64,000 nucleotides of DNA from Casuarina equisetifolia (GCA_028551475.1 CM052355.1:19427543-19491542); one strand, 5' to 3'; positions 49,050 to 62,381 are shown, numbered from the stretch's first letter. Numbers and translations: made by a program. The notes: generated by a model not told the origin, from the sequence alone.

Positions 49050-52000
49050 CACTATGGCACGACGAGCAAATACATATCCATCTCCCTATTCCATCAATGT
49101 GAGCAATTTTGTAACAATCAAGCTTGTGGAGGGAAATTATCTTCTTGGATGACTCAAATCAAATCCCTCTTGAAAACTCAAAAACTCATTAGTTTTGTCA
49201 CCAATGAGATACCTAAGCCAACACCTACATTTATCGATAGTGAAACACTAAATCCTAATATGACTCATGGTTCCAAAGTGACGCATTGGTCAAATCATGG
49301 ATCATAAGCACACTCTCAAAAGAAGCATTAGGGCATATCTTTGAGCTAGAGACTTCAGCTCAAGTCTGGAATGAGCTCTCCAATCATTTCGCCTAGAAAA
49401 CGGAGACTCGTGAGTTTGACCTTCTTTCTCAACTCAACAATATCAGAAAGGAAGGTAAAACTCTGCCAAATTTTCTTACTGAATTCAAAGGTTTACTTAA
49501 TCAATTAAGTTCAATTGGTAAGCATGTTTTTTACTCTACAAAAACATTTCATCTACTTGAAAGTTTGGATGAAAGCTATGAATCATTCAAAACTGCCATG
49601 TTCCGACCTCCTATACCTGAGTTTAATATAGTCATTTCACAATTGCAAGCATATGAGTCACGCCTCACTAGGTATACAAGAAGTTCAACAAGTTCCCAAA
49701 ATGAGAATACTGCATTCTCAATACAAAGGAATAACAGAAGACGAGGTCGAGGATTCTCTAAAGGTCTAGGAACTCAACAACGGTTTTCATCACAAGGCCA
49801 TGGCTTTACCCCTACAACATACGAAAATCGAGGAACATTCAACAAGCCAAATATCAGTAACAACAATACTTCCTTTTCAAATGAAACAACTAACAATTTT
49901 CCACAGCGTCCAATCACTCGTCAAATATGTGGAAAGAAAGGACACATTGGATTAGAATGCTGGAGGCACTTTGATCATTCCTTTCAAGCTGATAACGTAC
50001 CAAAGCATTAGCAGCCCTACACATTAATGAACCAAAGAATGATGATTGGGTGGCAGACTCAGGTTCCTCTTCACACGTAGTTGACTCTATAGGTAGTCTA
50101 TTGTCATTTACTAAATATTTGGGTATTGACACAATATCTGTTGGAAATGGAGAACGAATTCCTATCACGTATATAGGAACTTCAAGTCTTAACTAAGGAC
50201 AAATTAAATTAAATTCCATTCTAGTAGTGCCTGCAATTAGACAAAATTTATTGTTAGTGTCAAAACTCGTAGATGATAATCCTTGGCTTGTGACATTTAA
50301 TAAAAATTCCTTTATTGTTAAGGATTTGAGCACTTAAGAGATGTTACTAAAGGATCTAGAAGAGGGGATCTCTATGTGTTGCTAAATGAAAAGATACAAG
50401 CCTACCTTTCTCTCCATCAACAAATGACAGATGGCAGCACATGGCATAGAAGATTAGGTCATTCTAATTTTTGTATTTTGAAGGAACTACAAAAACAAAA
50501 ACTAATATATTTGAAGGGAGAAATACCCAAATTATGTACGGTATGTTTGGAAACTAAAAGTCATACACTACCTTTTGGAAACTCTAATAATAGATCTTGT
50601 GTACCTTTTGAAAGGATACATAGCGATCTATGGGGACTCGCTCTAAAAAGGTCATGGCAGAACTTTCTATATTGTGTTATTTTTGTTGATGAATATTCGA
50701 GGTTCACTTGGATGTATCCTCTCAAAAGGAAATCAGACTTTTTCCAAACCTTTGTTAATTATAAATCAATGATTGAACAACAGTTTGAGGCCAAGATCAA
50801 GGTTCTACAATCAGATAATGGAGGTGAGTATACAAGTAAAGATCTAAAAGATTATCTTCAATTTCATGGGATTTTACATCAAATGTCATGTCCTTATACA
50901 CCACAGCAAAATGGTGTTGCTAAACAGAAGCATAGACACATAGTTAAACTTAGAAAGTTAATGATGAAGGAGGCTTTGGTTCCATGAAATATTGGGTAGA
51001 AGCATTTTCTATAAGCTATTTATCTCATTAATAGACTTCTAACTCCAATGCCACACGGGAAATCACCCTTTGAGAAACTTTATCATCAATTCCCAAAATA
51101 TGGCACACTTAGAGTATTTGGTAGCCAATGTTTCCCTTGCTTACGTTCTACCTTAACTGATAAGTTATCCTCCAAATCTCTTACATGTGTCTTTGTAGGA
51201 TACAATACATGGCACAAGGGATATCGGTGCCTTCACATCCCATCAGGTAAATTATTCATTTCAAGGCACGTAATATTTAATGAAAATATGTACCCCTTTG
51301 CAAGAAATGATAAGGTATGAACCAACATTGATGAAGAAACGACGGACAATACAATACCAATGAACAAGTTGCAGGAAATTCAACCTCTAATCCTCTCTAG
51401 ACATCCCATGGATCTCAACCAAGATATAACCATTCCTATCGTACATAGAGAGACATCCTTTGAAGGAGCAAGAAATAAGGAAGCATCAACACTTAGCTCT
51501 TGGTACAAAAGGACACCAAAAAATCAAGGAACTCCTTAAGAAGAAAATGTACGAACCGAAGAAAATGCAGTACCCTCATTAAATTCTCAAGTTGTACACG
51601 AGTCTTTAAATGAAGAACATTTAGAATAAGCAAACACCAACCTTCCACTTCTAGACTCATCCTCACCTTTGCCTATTACAGCTTTAAGCCCCGACAGAGA
51701 GTTTGAAACATCTCCTCCTCCTATCCAAACTAATCTAGATTTCCATATAACCGAAACTCCAGCTAGACAACATCTAATGACTACAAGAAGCCAAGTAGGT
51801 GTCCGACATCCTAACCCTCGATATGCCTTCCATATTCAAAACACAATTCTACCAACTCCAACAAATGTAGGTAATGCTCTTGCTCACCTAGGATAGAAAA
51901 CTGCTATGGAACACGAAATGGATGCACTTCAACGAATTGGGACTTGGTTGCTTGTACCAAGACTTCCCTCCATGAATGTGATAGGCAGCAAGTGTGTTTT

Positions 52001-53385
52001 TAAGACAAAACTCATTCCACAGGGAACACTTGACTAACTAAAAGCCAGGTCGGTAGCAAAAGGCTACCATTAAGAAGTAAGAGTTGACTACTTGGAACCT
52101 TACAGTCCAGTAGTTAGGCCAACAACGATCAAGTTAGTCATTTCATTGGCCATTATCAGAGGATGGTATATTAGGCAGTTTGACATTGAGAACGCCTTTC
52201 TGCATGAATTTCTTTTAGAACCAGTTTATATGTAGCAGCCTAACGGGTTTATGAATAAAAAATATCTTAAGCATGTTTGTTATTTGCATAGATTTTTATA
52301 TGGACTTAAACAATCCCCTTGTACTTGGTTTGAGCGTCTTTCTAATTTCCTCATATCACGGTGTTTTCATTACAACATGTATGATCCTTCACTGTTCACC
52401 TATAACAAAGGCTTTGATGAGTTATGAGTCTTGATATATGTTGATGACATTATAGCTACTGGAAACTTACTAAGAATAATCAATGATTTTGTGCAAGAAC
52501 TCAGTGGAGATTTTCCAATTAAAGATTTAGGACATTTGCACTATATTCTTGGTCTGTAATTTACTTACAATGAGGTAGGTGTTTTTATGAGTCAATATCA
52601 GTACAAGTTAGATGTACTTTGATGTGCTAAAATGGTCTATAGCCAGCCTATTTCAACTCCTATGGTAGTGAAGGCAGAAACTATGTCAAACAAAGAGAAT
52701 TTTCTTCCTCAGCCCATTATATTCCATAGTATACTAGGATCCTTGCACTACTTCTCTCAAACACAGTCTAACATCAATCAAGCTATGCACAAACTGTGCC
52801 AATAGATGAGTGCTCCACAAGTAAAGGATTTTATCAACTCAAGCACATTTTATGGTATCTTCAAGGTACTACAACATATGGTTTGTAGTTTCACCGATAG
52901 AGTCTACTACTATCTATAGGTTCATGGATGCTGACTATGGAGGTTGCTACCATGCTAGAAAGTTAACAACAAGCTTCTTCATGTTCATGGGAGCTAATCT
53001 TATCTCATGGTCATCTAGAAAATAGGATTTTTCTCTTGATCATCTGCTGAAGCAGAATACAGAGCCCTAGCTGAAGGAACTATAGAAGCTGTTTGTTTGT
53101 TGAACTTACTCCGTGAAGTAGGTGTAAGTCACTTTTCACTAGTTAACATGTTTTATGATAATCTTCCTACCTTGCAGATGATAGTAAATCCAGTCCAACA
53201 CAATCGAACTAAGCATATAAAGACTGATATCCATTTCATAAGAGAAAAGGTGGCGCAAGGAACAATAGTCACTACCTTTGTTCCTTCAAATGAGTAGTTG
53301 GCCAACATTTTGACTAAACCATTACCCAAAGATAGATTTGAAGAACTCTGAAACAAAATAGGTGTAATCCCATTTATTTTGCGAA
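49050..53385 (+). pseudogene. gag-pol of Copia element 2
   Basis: gag starts near 49054 (MARRANTYPS) and is broken early by a frameshift and stops. Its zinc knuckle reads RQICGKKGHIGLEC, so the first zinc-binding Cys is Arg (CGT at 49919). The protease motif is WVADSGSSSH near 50049. Integrase has WHRRLGHSNF, CTVCLETK, HSDLWG and SDNGGEY (50430-50990). The reverse transcriptase begins after 51900, and its YVDD site is encoded at 52437-52448. RNase H contains SSAEAEYRALAEG near 53040 and NILTKPLPKDRFEEL near 53310. Many stops interrupt the reverse transcriptase. Inactive. Confidence 0.9.
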
Positions 53386-53389
53386 GGAG

Positions 53390-53968
53390 TGTTGGAGTAG
53401 CTGGAGCAATGATAGAGTAAGCTGAAAGAAGTCAGAGAGAGGCTGAAGAAAAGGGCGATAGGGCCTTAATGATGCTGTTGAACTCTCTACCAAACCCAGC
53501 CCCTTCTTTGCAAAAGTATGGACCAATTGGTATTTCATATGAGCTTGTCTATGCAGCCTAATATGACTACAATTACCCACGTAAGGAAAGCGTACAACGT
53601 GGTATCTAGAGAAGCAACCAATCAACCTTCAAAGCCTATTTTCTAGGAAAATCTTCTATACAAGCACTACCATGAGTAAGTGCACCACCTCTTCTTCATC
53701 TAGGAAACAAGATAAGGAAAGGAGGCATCGTCCATGGAAGTATTTGCATGAGGAAGTCAATGTTACTTAAGGATGAAGATAGTGATGATGAGGCAGACCA
53801 ACCGGCCATGTTGAAAATGTAATGTGAAAACTCTTTGTTAGAGGGGTTAGCTAACTATATATATGTCAGTTGTATTTAGAGTTTAGTGTGCTTATATTTT
53901 GCTCTAAATACTATTAGCTAAATAACAAAGCCCTTTTCCTATGTGCCTTAGCCTTAGTTTGTTTTTCA
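53390..53968 (+). repeat. 3' LTR of Copia element 2 (579 bp)
   Basis: Starts TGTTGGAGTAG after a GAAGGAG purine tract and ends in TTTTTCA. It aligns with 48453-49031 over its full length. Confidence 0.92.
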
Positions 53969-54525
53969 AGTTGGTATCAAAGTCTCACACTTAGGCAATC
54001 CTTTATACTTAATCAAATACTGCTGTAGGAGCTCGTTTTGGTGAACTCCCTTCTACCATACGACTTGTTCTCCTAATATCTCTTCATTCTTTAGATAAAC
54101 GATTTCACTATTGCTGTGGAAGCTCGTTTTGAGTCATTTCGAGAAGGATATTCCTTGTCTTTGTAAAAAGGCTTTAACATATTATGTGGGAGATTAGATG
54201 GATCTTCAAATTCGGTGGCATGTCAAACTTGTATGAAACTCTTCCTACCTTGCTAGCCACCTTGAAGGGACCCTTCATATTTTTGTATCAACCACCTATG
54301 CACGATTCTAAAGGCCTTCAACTATTGTGGAAGAAGCTTTGCCATGACCAAGTCTCCAACATTGTAAATCTTGGGTTGTCTCTTTTTGTTTGCTCAATTC
54401 TTCATTTACTTGGGGGCTTTCTATAAGTAAGATTTTGCCTCATCCACCATTTGCCTCTAATTTCTTGCTGTGTAATGTGCTATAAGACTCTTTTCCTTAT
54501 AGATTATCTCTAAAGCTAGTAGCAT
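53969..54525 (-). mobile_element. Ty3/Gypsy chromovirus remnant, 5' part (integrase C-terminus and chromodomain)
   Basis: Read on the minus strand, the sequence encodes the integrase C-terminal module: IYNVGDLVMAKLLPQ, then LIQKYEGPFKVASKVGRVSY, PPNLKIH and KDKEYPSRNDSKRASTAIV. A chromodomain piece, YLIKYKGLPKCET, lies near 54020-53980. Copia element 2 interrupts the frame right there, and the chromodomain continues at 48452. Upstream domains are missing beyond about 54525. Several stops are present. The order and motifs identify a chromovirus. Confidence 0.85.
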
Positions 54526-56639
54526 TTGCAGTTGCTATACCAAATTGGAATGGACTTCTATTTACCACCTCACTCTTTCAAAGGTTGTGGGAAAACTGAA
54601 CCAATTATCATAATTCAAGACCATTATGCCAAAATCCTAAAATTCATTGCTAATCCAAGATCATTTTATTTAAATATTATCATCAATTTGGATCCCATAA
54701 GCTCAAACCCATCACAATCTAGATTCCAATCCTACGATCTTTGATAATACAAATACGTATAATTGCTAACTATTATATGATAAGCCAACCTATTATATTC
54801 ATAGTTGTATGCATCATATGATGCTGGTCAACTTGATAAAAGTACATGTTACTCTCAGATGGAGTAGTTGATATGCATCATGTATTGGAAGGTAACAAAT
54901 GTGCACTTGGAATATGTCAAGTTGATCAATGTAGCATCATAGGTATGTGATTAAGAATATTTCTTTGATCATTCTGCATTAAAATGTTTTTCATATTTTA
55001 AAACAAAAAATTAAAGCATTGATATCTCAAGGAGTTATTTTTCCAACTATTCTTTCAAATTCAAACCTTTGCACTAATAAGTGAGTTACCTCAAGTGTAA
55101 TTAAAATAGTAAAGAAAACTTGTGTAAGAGATCTTGCAAAGCAAGTATCCTAAGTTCAAATTCCTTTGATTGTATGTTTTGGGGCAAGTCGTTGATTCCC
55201 AATCAAATTGTAGAATGAATGACACTCATGTGCCAAGATATATGTATCTTTGGAGTAATTTAGTTGTAAAAGTAAAATGTCATTCTTGCATAATTGACAT
55301 GTGATAACATGCCAATCAAAGTCTATTGGTTTTTGAAAATTTGTCATCTTCATAAATGCTTAAAGGAACTTACCATCCGTGTTTGAAACTCTTGGCTTAC
55401 ATGATATAAATTGTTTAGGTAGGACAAACCAATTTGTCACAGACTTTGAAAAATAAATGCCACAATCTCATAGAATATTAGTTTTGTATTGACATTTAAT
55501 GTGATAGATTGCTGCAAAACCATGTTGCTTTGCACTTACATGGTAAATATATATATAAATATATATTTTTAATAGCCTAGAACCCCATCAAACTTACTTG
55601 ATAGCTTAAATTGAGGAGTAATGGCCTATCCTAACGCATGCTTAGCTTAGTCAAGATTGGAGTTAAGGAAATTCGAATCTAGGATACTTACTTTATATGA
55701 TCTCCCACACAATTCCTTCATCTCAACTACACCTTATGGGGTTATACGGTAAATATTCTGTTGTGCTTAAGTGTTTACATTTTGTTACGGAAACATGATA
55801 ATGAAATGTTATATTTATTACATTAATGCCGTCATATACATTGGTAATATCTTCTGCAACATTATGGTTCACTATTCAAATCTGTCTTACCTTTGCTCAC
55901 TAAGATTTTATGGAAAGCAAAAAGCTCATTGGATATCACTCAAGACTGGTATGATTTATATTTTACGAGGATATTTTTGATGATTAAGACAGGAGAATAC
56001 TTCCAGAACTCTTGCCTTTAACTTTTAATATTTCTTACTTAAAAGGCACGGTTCATTATACATGGAACTACTTTTATTACTCATTTCCAAGTTTCAAAAG
56101 AGGAGGAAGTTTACTCAAACATTGAAACAATCTTTGAGGACTATCTGTTACAACCGTGAATCTGCATTCTCCTCGTTCCTGAGTGTTCGTAGTTTTGCTA
56201 AAAAGCCAATATCTCATTCATAAACTGTGTCGCTTTCAGTATTTAAAGCAAGAACACAACTCATGATATCTGGTGCTAAACATCTCCGTTATTTATATTG
56301 AGGTATCAATATCTTTGCAGATCTATGCTCACATGATAAACATCTAGACTTTATAAACTGCACATTAGTGTTGCTTCTTCACGATGATTGCTTTAGTGCA
56401 CAATGATGTCTACATATTCTGTAACAAATTGCTGTACATATTCTGGAGCTAAGCTGTCTCTCTCTCTTCTTAGCTCACTTTTGACCAAAACTAACATATA
56501 AAAGTAACATTTCATTTTAAAAATGTACTTTAACTTAAAGAAAAGCCTGGATTAGAGATTCTTAAAGAAATCCATCCCAGGCCTAATCGAAAAAGAATAC
56601 TAAAAAAGTACATATTAAGAATATAATGATTGAATCAAT
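54526..56639. other. AT-rich region without a recognisable gene
   Basis: I see no coding stretch, RNA gene or clear repeat here. It separates the truncated Gypsy remnant from the 3' end of the broken GH17 gene. Confidence 0.5.
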
Positions 56640-56892
56640 TATATACGCCAATGTCGTCTTCGTGCTCAAGGAGCAGCACAGTGAAGTTGCTGCCAAGCAC
56701 GAAAACGAAAGAAAGGCGTAGAAAGGGATGGCAGATAAGCTGTCCCCTTGAGTGGTGGTTCTACGGGGATACACCGGCGATGCGCCAGGCTGGAACAGCC
56801 CGAAGTTTCTCTCCGTCCAGGCTTCTTATTTTCGTTAAACAACGCATAGATGTACACGTCCAAATCTGACGTCGGCTTCAATGGTGGTGTCA

Positions 56893-56897
56893 CCTTG
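56893..56897. other. Left target-site duplication of Copia element 3 (CCTTG)
   Basis: CCTTG directly precedes the 5' LTR and is repeated at 63645-63649 after the 3' LTR. Removing the element and one copy restores GH17 alignment across the junction. Confidence 0.88.
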
Positions 56898-57573
56898 TGT
56901 TTAGACTATTTACATAGCCTACTTATATGTGGGCTTACATCAATGGTCATTATAAACATATTTTACTTAGATATATTAATGTAATTTTTATATGGTCTAT
57001 TAAGATGACATAAATGTTCTTGTTTATAATAAATATGGAGGTATTGGTATAGGTCAGTATTTACCTAATAAGGTCTTTGATGAGTTAGGCCTATTTGAGT
57101 AACACATAAATTATATGGCTAAATCCTTTCCTAGCTCTAAATTATACACATATAAGTCACATTAAATGTATGGACAATTAAGTTATGGGCACCAATGTTT
57201 TGGGCTTATAATGGACTTTATGGATGAGTGTTTACGGTTAAATTTACGAATGTGTGTTTATGGTTAAGTTTATAGTTTTGTGAACGGTTATAATGAGTCT
57301 TAAATTAGTTAAGACAAAGGCTGCCATGAACACAGTTATTGATATATAGAAAACACATATGTTCTTTTCACTCTTTCATACTTAGAGTGACTTAGAAATA
57401 AGCACATCGAATTTGTGCTCTAGAAGGGAATAAGGAAGGTAGATAGCTATGTTACCAAACCTGTGAAGCTAAAATTAGGTTTTTTCTAACATCCTTTTAT
57501 TCCATTTCATGGTTTATGATAACTAAATATGATCTTGTATTGTCGCACTCTTTAGAGGCTAGATCTTTACTCA
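56898..57573 (+). repeat. 5' LTR of Copia element 3 (about 676 bp)
   Basis: Aligns with 62972-63644 along its length. By eye about one base in ten differs over the first 240 bases, so this is an old insertion. Confidence 0.92.
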
Positions 57574-58616
57574 ATTAGAGCCAGGTTTAGTTTTATTTGA
57601 ATCATGAAATCCAGAAAAAATCGTTTGAAAATGTGAGTTTTTTAAATTAAAAATGATTTTTATTCCATTCGGGTTTGTAGGTATCGTAATACCCATTTGA
57701 ACAAATTCGGCATCTATAGGGGTCGGATCAAGAAACCGACACCGCCGTTGGTCTTGGCGTTGCCGGTTCTATTGGTAATCGTTGTCGTAAACCAAATCGA
57801 AGGTGGGTTGCCTTGACCCAATCGGGTCGTAATCAAATAGACCGCTAATGACCACCTTATGATGATCAGTATTGGGCCGTTTGACTGATCGGAGATCTAC
57901 CGTGTGCTGATGCAAACTGTGGAGGTGTAAACGAGACTAGAACCGATCTCTATGGTGGAGAATCGATCATATCAATTTTGAATTGGCTGATTTTTTGGCT
58001 TGTGCCGGTCCTAAATCGGCCTGAACCGGTTTCTGGCTATTTTAAACCGTCAGCGGTAACCAGCGGTACGTGTAGGTGCATGAGTCGTGTCTTTGAACTC
58101 TGATTTCAACCAATTTTTTTGAATTTCAAATCTACAGGGTTTGATAACAAAATTTAAATTCTTAAAGCATTTTTGAGTGATTATTTTAATGTTTCTGTAA
58201 ATTTGTTTTAAATTTTAATTATGCAATATTTATATGATTTAATTGCATATTATAGTTATTATCTGATTTTATGGCAATAATCAATGTATTGATGTTTGTT
58301 AACATATTTTTCCATGCATAAATTAATGTTTTGTTGTATGCATGATTTATTTTTAAATGCATGCAATTATATTTAATTAGTGAAGCATCAAAAGTCATGC
58401 AATTTATATATTAAATGCCCCTAGTTTATAAAGTTAAATTGGTTATGAATGACATAAGGTTTAAATTCTGCAACATGAGAGAATTTTGTGATTTAATTGG
58501 ATTGTGATTGCCAAAGCAACATTTTCTTGATTAGATTATGAAATATCGGTTTCAATGTGATTTGAGAACGTCTCTAATTTTGATACACAATTATTAGCCC
58601 AAAGGAAATAATTATG

Positions 58617-59065
58617 TATTAAAATTTGGAGGGATACATAATAGACATGTGAGAAAACAAACTAATCTAAGTAATCTAATCAGCCCAAAGGTGATAGATT
58701 ATGAGGATTTGGAATGTTTTATTGACTATCATTATATAGTAAGTTTACAATTATATATAATACTTTTAGCCCAAAGGTGTTTGCATAATAATAGTTGTGA
58801 GCCTATTGTTTGTTAATTCATTGATGCTTATTTTATTCAAATTTCAGCTACTTTCTCCATCAATGAATTAACAAACTGTAGGCTCACAACTATTATTATG
58901 CAAACACCTTTGAGCTGAAAGCATTATATATAATTGTAAACTTATTACATAATGATAGTCAAGAAAACATTCTAAATCCTTATAATCTACCACATTTGGT
59001 TGATTAGATCACTTAGATTAGTTTGTTTCCCTACATGTCTATTATGTATCCTTCCAAATTAAATA
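58617..59065. repeat. Large inverted repeat inside Copia element 3
   Basis: The arm at about 58617-58826 is the imperfect reverse complement of about 58858-59065, with a loop near 31 bases. Matching landmarks are GGATACATAATAGACATGT against ACATGTCTATTATGTATCC, and TTTGCATAATAATAGTTGTGA against its complement near 58890. A transcript through it would fold into a hairpin of about 200 base pairs. The right arm runs into the start of the readable gag remnant. Confidence 0.92.
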
Positions 59066-62000
59066 CATCCCGCAAAAGAGACATTATTAAGTGCTTCTTT
59101 TTCAAAAAGAAAGGTCATGCCAAGAAGGACTATGCTAAATATAATGATTGGTTAGCAAAATGTGAGAGAAAAGGTAGTAGCTCTTATGCATTAGTTTGTG
59201 AATCTAATCTTTCAGAAGCACCATCCAGTACTTGGTGGCTTGATAGTGTCATAACTAACCATGTTACTTTTACTATTTATAAATTCATAAGCAAGAGGCA
59301 CCCAAATAAGGAAAAACTATGTCTCACAGTTAGGAATAATGTTAAATATGTAGGAGACATTATCCTAGTTCTAGAAACTAGTCACAGAATGACTTTGTAT
59401 AACACATTTTATGTATTGTCGTTTAGACGGAATCTAGTATCCATATCTGTATTAGTTAGACATGGCTACACTTTTAAGTTTTAGAACCTTGATGTAAATA
59501 TGTTACATAATACAGCTTTAGTTGGTAGTTGTGTATTATATGTTGGATTATGTATATTGTGTTTATCTCCTCATAATATTTATATGGCATATAACATTGA
59601 AAATGTTATTCCCAAAAGGCCTTTATCTAAAGATAAATCTTATGCCTTATGACATAAAAGACTTGGCCATATCTCTAGAGAAAGAGTAGAAAGGTTGATA
59701 AGGTCCAACATTCTTCTTATTCTTAAAGGTAATCTTGAAGTGTACATGGACTATTGTAAAGACAAAATTATTAAAACTGAGAAGAAAAGTGCAATCCATA
59801 GTTCTAACCTTTTAAAAGTTATTCATACAGATATAAGTAGTTCATATAAAGCAACTTTGTGTGGAAATTTATATTTCATCACCTTTATAGATGACTTTTC
59901 CTAATATGGCTATGTTTACTTGATTAAGGAAAAATCTGATTCGCTTAACAAGTGTAAGGAGTATAGGACTAAAGTTGAAAAACAATTAGGGAAAAGTACA
60001 AAGGTTGTAAGATCTTATCGGGGTGGTGAGTACTATGGCAAACATAGAGATACTGGTCAATTAAAAGGCCCGTTTGCCCAATACTTATAGGATTCTGGGA
60101 TAGTAGCTCAATATTCTATGCCTAGAAGTCCTAAGCAGAATGGAGTTGCTAAAAAATGAAATAAGACTTTGCTTGATATGGTTAGAAGCATGATGAGGAG
60201 GAAAAATTTGCCCACTTCTCTGTGGGGTGAAGCCCTAAAGGTAGCACTATACATATTAAATCGTGTTCCTTCTAAAGCTATCCCATTGACCCCCTATGAG
60301 TTATGGACAAGTAAAAAACTGAGTTTGAACCATCTGCGAGTTTGGGGGTGCTCAGCAGAGGTGAAGTTATATAGTCCAAATATGAGTAAATTGGATTTAA
60401 GAACTACTAAGTGTTACCTTGTGGGATATTTGCTTTATTCAAAATGATATCGATTTTATAATCCTTATGAAGGTACTAGAATTGTAGAATTACAAACAAC
60501 AAATTTTTTAGAATTAGATGTAGTAGAAAGAAATGATTGTTCTCAGACCTTAATTAACAGTGATACTACTGGAACTTCATATCCTTTCTCTATTCAGTTG
60601 AATACAAAACTTAGCATAACAAACCATAGTTATGTTGTGCCGTTAATGTCTGCTTCAACTGAACCTTTATAGGATCAAGATTTGACAACAGAAGTTGTTC
60701 ATTTTAGAAGATCTACTAGAGAGAGAAGACTAGCTATTCATCCAGACTATCTTGTCTATTTAGGGAAACAAGAATTTGATGTTGGTACTATGAAAGATCC
60801 AGTGACTTATTCATAAGTTGTTTCTAGTCCTCAATTACAATTGTGGAAAGATGCGATGTATGAAAAAATCTTGTCCATGAAACATAATGATGTTTGGGAT
60901 TTAATTGAATTGCCTAAAGAATACAAGCCTATTGGTTGTAAATGGGTTTTTAAGACTAAAAGGGACTTTACTGGAAAAGTTGACAAATTCAAAGCTATAT
61001 TGGTAGTCAAGGAATTCACTCAAAAAGAAGGAATAGGTTATAATGAAACTTTCTCACTAGTCTCTTCTAAAGATACTTTCGGAGTAATAATGGCATTAGT
61101 AGCTAATTTTGATATAGAGTTACACCAGATGGATGTGAAGACTGCTTTTCTTAATAGAGTCCTTAATGAAGAAATTTATATGTTGCAACTAGAAGGCTTT
61201 ATAAAAGGTGACACACATCAATTTGTTTGTAGACTTAAGAAGTTTATTTATGGTCTTAAACAAGCTTCTTGACAATGGTATTTAAAGTTTGATGATTTCA
61301 TCACATCATGTGGCTTTGTAGAAAATAAAGTAGATCATTGCATATATACCAAGATTAGTGGGAGTATACCCATCTTTCTAGTACTTTATATTGATGATAT
61401 ATTGCTTGTAAGCAATGATAATGGGTTATTCAACGATACTAAAAGATTGTTATCTACACAATTTGACATTAAAGATCTTAATGAAACAAATTTTGTACTT
61501 GGCATAGAAATTCAAAGAGATCGCTCACATTACTTATTAAGTCTTTATCAAAGGGCTTACATAGATCGTGTATTAAGGAGGTTTCATATGGAAGATTGCA
61601 AACATGGGAATGTTCCAATTCTCAAGAATGAGAAACTAAGCCACCAACAATGCCCAAAAATTGAAAATGAAAAAGAATACATGAAAATGACACCTTATGC
61701 TTATGCAATAGGTAGCATAATGTATGCTTAAGTATGTACTAGGCCCAACATTGTTTTTATTATTAGTCTTCTTGGAAGATATTAATCTAACCCAGGTCCA
61801 GATTATTGGGTTGCTGCTAAGAAAGTTTTCAAGTACTTAAAAAGAATAAGGGATTACATGTTGACTTATAGGTATATGCTGAAAACTTGTAATTGATAGG
61901 TTATTCAAATTCAGACTATGTAGGTTGTAAAGATGACTTAAAGTCAACATCTGGTTATGTATTCCTATTAATAGGTAGGGCAATTTCATGGAAAACTACA

Positions 62001-62381
62001 AAGCAAACATTGATGACTTCTTCTACTATGCAGGTTGAATTTATAAGTTGTTATAATGTTGTTATTTAGGCCATTTGATTAACAAATTTGATAAAAGAAT
62101 TGACAAATTATAAGTTTGTCAATAGACCAATCTTGTTGTACTATGATATTAAGACTGTTGTGTCATATATTAATAACAACAAAAGCATCACAAGATCTAA
62201 ACACATGGAGATAAAATACCTAACTGTAAAAGAAAAGGTCAAGAATGGTGACATCTTAGTTGACTTTATTGGAACAGATGATATGATAGTTGATTCATTC
62301 ACTAAAGGCCTCAGTCCTTTTGTATTTGATAGACATGTCGTTAGCATGGGCTTAGGAGCATCATGGGATGTTTTTGTGTAG
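59023..62381 (+). pseudogene. gag remnant and pol of Copia element 3
   Basis: Only the end of gag is present. Its zinc knuckle reads KCFFFKKKGHAKKDYAKY, so two zinc-binding Cys are replaced by Phe and Tyr. The protease motif reads WWLDSVITNH, where DSG is expected. Integrase has HKRLGHIS after a stop, then FIDDFS and SYRGGEY, in which the catalytic Asp is Tyr. The reverse transcriptase has GCKWVFKTKRDF and an LYIDDILL active site near 61383. RNase H ends with SFTKGLSPFVFDRHV near 62330. Stops occur at 59904, 60447, 61272 and elsewhere. Inactive. Confidence 0.9.

Larger units (their letters stand above)
48453..53968 (+). mobile_element. Decayed Ty1/Copia LTR retrotransposon 2
   Basis: Two LTRs of equal length (579 bp) flank a plus-strand gag-pol region. 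A primer-binding-like sequence (TTAGTATCAGAGCC, 49034-49047) follows the 5' LTR, and GAAGGAG precedes the 3' LTR. The element is inserted in a minus-strand Gypsy remnant. AGTTCCTAT abuts the left end and AGTTGGTAT the right end, so a target duplication is possible but imperfect. By eye, the LTRs differ at roughly one base in twelve, so the insertion is old. Confidence 0.93.

Noticed and set aside
48453-53984. Tandem Copia array sharing a central LTR
   Set aside because: The sequence right of 53984 is Gypsy on the other strand, not a second Copia interior. The primer-site-like bases alone do not support an array.
53985-54525. An 80-codon plus-strand open frame that might be a gene
   Set aside because: The opposite strand gives clear Gypsy integrase C-terminal motifs, so the plus frame is a shadow.
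56666-56893. A 75-codon frame as an independent small protein
   Set aside because: Its N-terminal half is the GH17 NENKKPG region and continues across the Copia insertion. The C-terminal half is the same exon in a shifted frame.
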